In this document: positions 38,323 through 42,867 of the stretch, piece by piece
Layout of the letters: every line of letters starts with the position of its first letter
Position numbering within the stretch: the first letter of the stretch is position 1
Origin: Saccharopolyspora oryzae
GTDB taxonomy: Bacteria > Actinomycetota > Actinomycetes > Mycobacteriales > Pseudonocardiaceae
Reading direction: 5' to 3'
Length of the DNA stretch: 42,867 bases
Assembly: GCF_027853915.1 (NCBI RefSeq)
Contig: NZ_JAQGLA010000071.1
Coordinates: forward strand, 1-42,867
Translations under genes and position numbers: made by a program
Notes under the pieces: model-generated
The model's input: the letters and a program-made list of their open reading frames with translations, nothing else
The model's database searches: none
Told to the model about the DNA's origin: nothing

Positions 38323-39081
38323 CTAGGGCGTGTGCACGGCTCCCAGCCGAGTGCTGATCTGTGCGGCTGCCTCGCGCACCATCGGGCCGAGCGCGTCGAA
38401 CCGGTCGGGCGTGATCCGAATGCTCGGCCCCGAGATCGAGATCGCGCCCACCGGCTGGTGCCGGGCGTTGAGCAGCGCGGCGCCCAGCGAGTTGATCCCC
38501 GTGCTCAAACCACCGGTGTTGCGGGAAAATCCGTCTTCCCTGGTTCGCTTCAGCGCTTCGCGCACGAGCCCGGGGTCGGTCATCGACTCGGGGGTGTCCG
38601 CCACGAGCTCGCCGTCGAGGTACGCGTCGATGAACTCGTCCGTCGATGCGGCGAGGAAGGCCAGCCCCGTCGCCGAGCTGTGCAGCCGGGCCCTGGCGCC
38701 GAGCGGCAGGAAGGCCCGAAGTGGGTGCGCGGTGTCCAACCGCTCGATGAGCACCAGGTCGTTTCGGCCTGGCGCGCACAGGTGGATCGTCTCCGTCGTC
38801 GACAGCTGCAGCTCGCTCATCACTGGCAGCGCCACCTCGCGGAGGGACTCCTTGGAGTCCTTGCCGCACACCGCCATCGCGTGGTAGCTGATCGACCACC
38901 GCACGGGTGTGGTGTCGGAAGGCCTGATCCAGCCGACGTCTTGCAGCGTCAGCAGGCATCGCTGGGTGGTGCTCTTGGGCAGCTCGGTGGCCCTCGCCAC
39001 CTCCGAAAGTCCCACGGGCTGGGCCTCTGCGACCGCTTCGAGAACCCGGAATGCCGACACGACGCTGTTCGTGACAGACAC
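38323..39081 (-). CDS. IclR-family transcriptional regulator
   Basis: 252 residues. N-terminal HTH: VVSAFRVLEAVAEAQPVGLS, EVARATELPKSTTQRCLLTL; effector domain ~75-245 with ETIHLCAPGRNDLVLIERLD, RLHSSATGLAFLAASTDEFI, FSRNTGGLSTGINSLGAALL and VGAISISGPSIRITPDRF. GTG at 39081 chosen because it opens the HTH; no better ribosome site upstream. Divergent from the malonate genes, with an operator-like dyad between, so it probably controls them in response to a malonate-related ligand. Confidence 0.94.
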   Translation of the reverse strand: MSVTNSVVSAFRVLEAVAEAQPVGLSEVARATELPKSTTQRCLLTLQDVGWIRPSDTTPVRWSISYHAMAVCGKDSKESLREVALPVMSELQLSTTETIHLCAPGRNDLVLIERLDTAHPLRAFLPLGARARLHSSATGLAFLAASTDEFIDAYLDGELVADTPESMTDPGLVREALKRTREDGFSRNTGGLSTGINSLGAALLNARHQPVGAISISGPSIRITPDRFDALGPMVREAAAQISTRLGAVHTP

Positions 39082-39119
39082 TTGCGCGCCTTCCTGAGAG
39101 TGAACTAGCTTACAGCGCA

Positions 39120-39158
39120 CGGTCCACGCTGGAGCACAGTGTGCCGCACAGTGGACCG
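39120..39158. promoter_or_regulatory. Nested dyads between IclR gene and matC
   Basis: Outer arms CGGTCCAC (39120-39127) and GTGGACCG (39151-39158) are exact inverse repeats; inside them GCACA-G-TGTGC (39134-39144) is a second exact dyad. The site is 29 bp upstream of the matC GTG, a fitting position for an IclR operator. Inference from position and symmetry. Confidence 0.6.
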
Positions 39159-39186
39159 ATAGGCAAGGCCCTAGGAGGTTGAGCTC

Positions 39187-40524
39187 GTGGCGCAATCGAT
39201 CGCTTTCGGGGTTTTCGTCCTCGCGTTCGCCGTCGCGGCGATGCGGAACGTGAACATCGGAATCGTGCTGTTCCCGGCCGCGTGCGCGGTCGGCCTCGGC
39301 CTGGCGGGCATGGCCTTGGACGACGTCATCGCCGGATTCCCGCTGAGCATCCTCGTTCTGCTGGTGGGCGTGACGTACTTCTTCGGCATCGCGCACAGCA
39401 ACGGCACCATCCAGTGGCTCGTCGACACCGCACTGGCCAGGGTCGGCGACCGGGACCGCCTGCTACCGCTGACGTTCTTCGTCCTCACCGCCACGATCTC
39501 CGCCATGGGCGCGCCGCTGGGCGGCTTGGTGACCGTTCCGATCGGCATGAGCGTGGCCCACGAGCGCAAGATCGATCCGATGCTCATGGGGTTGGCGATG
39601 GGAACCGGGCTGAGCGCGGGAGCGTTCGCGCCGACGAGCCTGTTCGGCATCATCACCACCGGCACGGCCGCGGAAGCAGGTATCGCGATCAGCCCAATGC
39701 TGTTGTTCGGCGTCGCGTTGCTGGTGAACCTCGTGTTGCTCGCTGGCGCCTACGTGCTGTTCGGCAAGCAGCGTCAGCAGGCATCGCAGGAACTCGAGCC
39801 GGAGCAGCGCGCCGTGCACGTCGGTCCCGCGCTGTCGCAGTACGGCCAATCCACGTTGACCGCCGACATCCGAGCCGAGGCGGACGTCGTGAAGCGGTCG
39901 CGGCCCACCCTCGTGCAGCTCGTGACCTTGGCTGCCATCGGAATCCTGATCGTCCTCACGATCGTCATCGCACTGCTCGGCGGCGAGCCTGACATCGGAG
40001 TGCTGTGCTTCGGCCTCGGAGCCTGCCTGGCGCTGGTGGAGCCATCAGCGGCCAAGAAGGCGATGACGCGGATCGATTGGGGCTCAGTGCTCCTCGTCGG
40101 CGGGATCATCACCTACGTCGGTGTGCTCTCCGAGATGGGCGTGTTCGACGCGCTGGGAGAGCACGCGGCCCACGTGGGGGTGCCAATGCTGGCTGCGCTC
40201 CTGCTCTGCGTGGTCGCCGGGCTGGTATCGGCGTTCGCATCGACCACGGGCATGCTGGCTGCCCTCGTTCCGCTGGCGCTCCCGCTGATCGCCAACGGTG
40301 GAGTCCCGGGGTGGGCGCTGATCTGCGCCATCGGGCTGTGCGCATCGATCGTCGACGTGTCGCCGTTCTCGACCGTGGGAGCGAGTCTCGTGGCATCGAC
40401 GGTCGACGACACCCAGCGTCCACGAATGACCCGCTTGCTCACCTGGTGGGGCATGTCCCTGGTCGTCATCGGCCCGGTCGTGCTGACGCTCCTCCTGATC
40501 CTTCCGGGGAAGGCCTTCACATGA
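39187..40524 (+). CDS. matC: Dicarboxylate/malonate carrier (MatC/SLC13-like)
   Basis: 445 residues, about 11-12 helices. N-terminal MatC_N domain: FAVAAMRNVNIGIVLFPAAC, LDDVIAGFPLSILVLLVGVT, YFFGIAHSNGTIQWLVD, then GAPLGGLVTVPIGMSVAHER and SAGAFAPTSLFGIITTGTAA. The second half carries DWGSVLLVGGIITYVGVLSE and IVDVSPFSTVGASLVASTVD, the Ser/Pro/Asn substrate-loop type of the ion-transporter superfamily. Takes up malonate, judging from the coupled matB. GTG at 39187, with AGGAGG at 39173-39178. Overlaps matB by 4 bp. Confidence 0.9.
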   Translation: MAQSIAFGVFVLAFAVAAMRNVNIGIVLFPAACAVGLGLAGMALDDVIAGFPLSILVLLVGVTYFFGIAHSNGTIQWLVDTALARVGDRDRLLPLTFFVLTATISAMGAPLGGLVTVPIGMSVAHERKIDPMLMGLAMGTGLSAGAFAPTSLFGIITTGTAAEAGIAISPMLLFGVALLVNLVLLAGAYVLFGKQRQQASQELEPEQRAVHVGPALSQYGQSTLTADIRAEADVVKRSRPTLVQLVTLAAIGILIVLTIVIALLGGEPDIGVLCFGLGACLALVEPSAAKKAMTRIDWGSVLLVGGIITYVGVLSEMGVFDALGEHAAHVGVPMLAALLLCVVAGLVSAFASTTGMLAALVPLALPLIANGGVPGWALICAIGLCASIVDVSPFSTVGASLVASTVDDTQRPRMTRLLTWWGMSLVVIGPVVLTLLLILPGKAFT

Positions 40525-41972
40525 CGTCGCTGCTCGCAGATCTGCTCACCCGCCCTCTGGTCGATCCGGGCCGCACCGCGGTGACCATCGACGGCGACAG
40601 CCTCACGCGTGCGGAGTTGGTCGCCGCCGCCAGCGGTTTCGCGCGGTCACTGCCAGGGGGCAGCGGCCCGATCGCGATCCAGGCCGATCGATCACTGCGA
40701 ACTGTCGTCGCCGTCGTCGGATGCATCGCAGCTGGCGTGCCGTTCGTGCCGATCGCGCCGGATGCGGGCGTCGCCGAACGCGAACACGTGCTGACCGACT
40801 CGGGGGCGACGCACTTCGCGGGAGACTCCGCGCCCCCGACGTTGACCGCTCTACCCGTCGATCTCGTCGGCGCCGTCAGCACGGCCGATCCGGTACCTCG
40901 GCCGTCCGATTCCGAGACCGCCGCGATCCTCTACACGTCGGGTACTACCGGTGTCCCCAAGGGAGTGCTCATCAGTCGCTCGGCGATCGCTTCCGGGGTG
41001 GAAGCGCTGGCCGAGGCCTGGCAGTGGACCGCGGCGGACACGGTCGCTCATGGACTTCCGCTGTTCCACGCGCACGGACTGATCCTCGGCGTGCTCGGTT
41101 CCCTGCACATCGGTTCCCCTTTCGCGCACACGGGAAGCCCCACCCCTGCCAACTACGCATCCGCCGGAGCAACGGTGTTCTTCGGGGTGCCGACGATCTG
41201 GAACCGAATCGCCGACGATCCCGAGTCCGCCCGGGCTCTGCGCGATGCGCGCCTGCTGATCTCCGGCAGCGCGCCCCTGTCGGTCCGGACCTTCGAACGC
41301 ATCCGCGCGCTCACCGGACACGCGCTCATCGAGCGGTACGGGATGACCGAGACGCTGATCGCTCTCAGCACGCGTGCCGACGGCGAACGCAGACCGGGCT
41401 GGGTCGGTGTCCCGTTGAGCGGCTACACCACCCGGCTTCGGACCGAAACCGGCGACGTGGTGCCGGCCGACGGAGAATCCGTGGGGCGACTGGAAGTTCA
41501 GGGCCCTTCCCTGTTCGACGGCTACCTCGGACTGCCAACAGCGACCGAGGAGTCCTGGACCGAGGACGGGTGGTTCATCACGGGTGATCTCGCGGTCGTC
41601 GACGAACAGGGCTTCCACCGCATCGTCGGCCGCGAGTCGGTCGATCTGATCAAATCCGGCGGCTACCGGATCGGTGCGGGCGAAGTCGAAGAATGCCTGC
41701 GCAACGTCACCGGTGTTGGCGAAGCGGTCGTCGTCGGCGTACCCGACGAGGACCTGGGGCAACGCATCGTCGCTTTCGTCATCGTCGACGACCCCGGCGG
41801 CGAAGTCGCGCCGACCAGCCACTTCGGCGATCAGCTCATCGCTCACGTCGCTGACGAGCTGTCATGGCACAAGCGCCCCAGGGAGATCCGCTTCGTCGAG
41901 GAGTTCCCCCGCACTCCGCTGGGAAAGGTGCAGAAGAAGGTCCTCCTCGACGACATCACGAGCGCGCATTGA
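40521..41972 (+). CDS. matB: Malonyl-CoA synthetase (MatB-like acyl-CoA ligase)
   Basis: 483 residues, ANL superfamily, length as in Streptomyces MatB (~485). AMP-binding P-loop TAAILYTSGTTGVPKGVLIS (~138-157), HGLPLFHAHGLILGVLGSLH, LIERYGMTETLIALSTRADG, DGWFITGDLAVVDEQG, ESVDLIKSGGYRIGAGEVEE, and the catalytic lysine Lys469 in FPRTPLGKVQKKVLL. It makes malonyl-CoA from malonate, CoA and ATP in the cytoplasm, with the product available for fatty acid or polyketide synthesis. No malonyl-CoA decarboxylase (MatA) is in the window. ATG at 40521 is translationally coupled to matC. Confidence 0.92.
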   Translation: MTSLLADLLTRPLVDPGRTAVTIDGDSLTRAELVAAASGFARSLPGGSGPIAIQADRSLRTVVAVVGCIAAGVPFVPIAPDAGVAEREHVLTDSGATHFAGDSAPPTLTALPVDLVGAVSTADPVPRPSDSETAAILYTSGTTGVPKGVLISRSAIASGVEALAEAWQWTAADTVAHGLPLFHAHGLILGVLGSLHIGSPFAHTGSPTPANYASAGATVFFGVPTIWNRIADDPESARALRDARLLISGSAPLSVRTFERIRALTGHALIERYGMTETLIALSTRADGERRPGWVGVPLSGYTTRLRTETGDVVPADGESVGRLEVQGPSLFDGYLGLPTATEESWTEDGWFITGDLAVVDEQGFHRIVGRESVDLIKSGGYRIGAGEVEECLRNVTGVGEAVVVGVPDEDLGQRIVAFVIVDDPGGEVAPTSHFGDQLIAHVADELSWHKRPREIRFVEEFPRTPLGKVQKKVLLDDITSAH

Positions 41973-42019
41973 CCGTTGCTCGCACCCGCTGGACGAGGCG
42001 ATCAGGAGAGACGAAGACG

Positions 42020-42520
42020 ATGACCCACACTCAGCCGGTCGATGCCTACGCGCAGCACCTCGGAATCGCCGTCACCGGTCACGGCGGCGGTCGTGCCGAC
42101 GCGACCGCGACGGTGTCCCCGGACCACCTCAACCCGCACGGAACGGCGCACGGGGCGTTCATCGTCACCGTGGCAGGGGCTGCGCTGGCAGCTGCGGCGA
42201 ACGACGCCGAGCACAGCGGGGTGGTCAGCGCCATCCACATCGACTACCTCCGACCCGCCCGCCTCGGAGACCGCTTGACCGCTGTCGCGCGAGCTGCCGA
42301 ACGGCTGCCCAAGGAGGACATCTTCGAAATCCGGGTCACCGACGACGAGGACAACATCGTCGCTCGAGCCTCGGGACGGGCGAACCGGCGGCTGCGCTCA
42401 TCGGCAACTGGGGCTGAGGCCAGGTACGACGCCCTTCACTTGTCGTCCGATCGGGTGACCGGTCGGCGTGCGCCGGGGAGTTCGGGGTCGGCTGGCGTTG
42501 ATGATGATCCGCATGGTTGA
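42020..42520 (+). CDS. PaaI/hotdog-fold thioesterase
   Basis: 166 residues. Hotdog domain ~8-130: LGIAVTGHGGGRADATATVS, PDHLNPHGTAHGAFIVTVAG (HG-x-x-H-G catalytic loop), VSAIHIDYLRPARLGDRLTA, FEIRVTDDEDNIVARASGRA. Hydrolyses acyl-CoA; third gene of the malonate operon, 47 bp after matB, possibly clearing misacylated or surplus CoA esters. ATG at 42020 with AGGAGA at 42004-42009. The last ~35 codons after NRRLRSS are low-complexity and overlap the next gene's start by 8 bp; possibly a run-on. Confidence 0.85.
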   Translation: MTHTQPVDAYAQHLGIAVTGHGGGRADATATVSPDHLNPHGTAHGAFIVTVAGAALAAAANDAEHSGVVSAIHIDYLRPARLGDRLTAVARAAERLPKEDIFEIRVTDDEDNIVARASGRANRRLRSSATGAEARYDALHLSSDRVTGRRAPGSSGSAGVDDDPHG

Positions 42521-42839
42521 GAACGGTGCGGACAAGGACGAGGGCGTTGGTGGTGCCGGGACGCGGGCCGACGAGGAGCGGTTGGCGCGGACCCGGACCG
42601 GTGGGATCTGGGTGTCCGTCGTCGTCGCGGTGGTCGTGCTGGTCTTCCTGCTCGTCTTCATCGTGCAGAACTCCGACAGCGTGACCGTGCACTTCCTGTG
42701 GATGGCGGGGAACCTGCCCCTGGGCGTGGCGATGATCTTCGCGGTGCTCGCCGGCGCCCTGCTGGTCGCGCTGGTCGGCACCGCGCGGATCCTCCAGCTC
42801 CGCCGCTCCGCCAAGCACCGCGCCCGCCGGACCAAGTGA
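42513..42839 (+). CDS. LapA-family (DUF1049) membrane protein
   Basis: 108 residues. Charged N-terminus (MVENGADKDEGVGGAGTR) and two helices: TGGIWVSVVVAVVVLVFLLV ending FIVQNSDSVTVHFLWM (the DUF1049 signature), then LPLGVAMIFAVLAGALLVAL, followed by a basic tail RILQLRRSAKHRARRTK. Function poorly known: lipopolysaccharide-assembly LapA in E. coli, but only the domain is shared here. Start among ATG 42501, 42504 and 42513 unresolved. No ribosome site; overlaps the thioesterase stop. Confidence 0.9.
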   Translation: MVENGADKDEGVGGAGTRADEERLARTRTGGIWVSVVVAVVVLVFLLVFIVQNSDSVTVHFLWMAGNLPLGVAMIFAVLAGALLVALVGTARILQLRRSAKHRARRTK

Positions 42840-42845
42840 GGTCGT

Positions 42846-42859
42846 GGGGGGGCCCCCCC
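42846..42859. repeat. G7C7 palindrome at window end
   Basis: GGGGGGG immediately followed by CCCCCCC, 6 bp after the LapA stop, then AACCCCAC. Terminator-like but with no loop; sequencing homopolymer error is possible. Confidence 0.85.
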
Positions 42860-42867
42860 AACCCCAC

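Noticed and set aside
1..42867. CRISPR array, rRNA or tRNA genes
   Set aside because: No spaced direct repeats and no rRNA or cloverleaf sequences recognised; the only tandem array has no spacers.

Overview
The window is a 42.9 kb stretch of very GC-rich actinobacterial chromosome. Support for this: strong third-position G/C bias, GTG and TTG starts, GGAGG ribosome sites, and families concentrated in Actinobacteria (two DUF574/Methyltransf_19 methyltransferases, DUF3574, DUF305, SHOCT and GlsB mini-proteins, MerR/STAS singletons). The gene set resembles Pseudonocardiales such as Saccharopolyspora or Amycolatopsis, but that placement is inference. There is no rRNA, tRNA or CRISPR, and no intact mobile element.

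Layout. 1-501: 5' part of a conserved actinobacterial gene running off the left edge and carrying an in-frame 10-bp tandem repeat. 982-3683: cold-shock protein, STAS protein with a small partner, hemolysin III-type membrane protein, and a MerR regulator with a 53-aa membrane protein. 3741-5095: a scrap heap of transposon debris (two Tn3 transposase C-termini facing opposite ways, an integrase-like tail, a truncated host gene). 5319-8950: S1 mini-protein, DUF3574 secreted protein, divergent EamA exporter/LysR pair, small membrane protein.

8963-16177: the most coherent unexplained locus. It holds a membrane-anchored sulfite-oxidase-like molybdoenzyme, a sugar epimerase with a cysteine-bearing insert, an OmpR-type two-component system, a polytopic GT-C-like protein, a GT2 glycosyltransferase and a DUF2064/TIGR04282 transferase. 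Both divergent promoter regions of this locus carry the hexamer CGTAAG, three times with an 11/17-bp phasing in one of them, suggesting control by the local response regulator. Product unknown, probably a surface glycoconjugate.

16194-23213: DUF574 methyltransferases, DksA/TraR zinc-finger protein, AraC-type regulator, several small stress-type proteins and a Bcr/CflA drug exporter. 23590-25318: a copper-type module, with one CsoR alone and a second CsoR leading a His-rich membrane protein and a DUF305 lipoprotein, with a TACCCC-AGG-GGGGTA operator. 25381-29675: small membrane protein, MpaB/DUF2236 oxygenase, secreted PQQ-type sugar dehydrogenase, SDR, arginase-like hydrolase with a degenerate first metal motif.

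29714-38236: a carbohydrate catabolic regulon: ThuA and ThuB-like dehydrogenase, two ABC permeases, lipoprotein binding protein and ROK repressor on one strand; a second Gfo/Idh/MocA dehydrogenase and a TIM-barrel isomerase/epimerase divergently. No ABC ATPase is present, so a shared one is presumably used. 38323-42520: divergent IclR regulator and a matC-matB-thioesterase operon, i.e. malonate uptake and malonyl-CoA formation. The window ends with a LapA-type membrane protein and a G7C7 palindrome.
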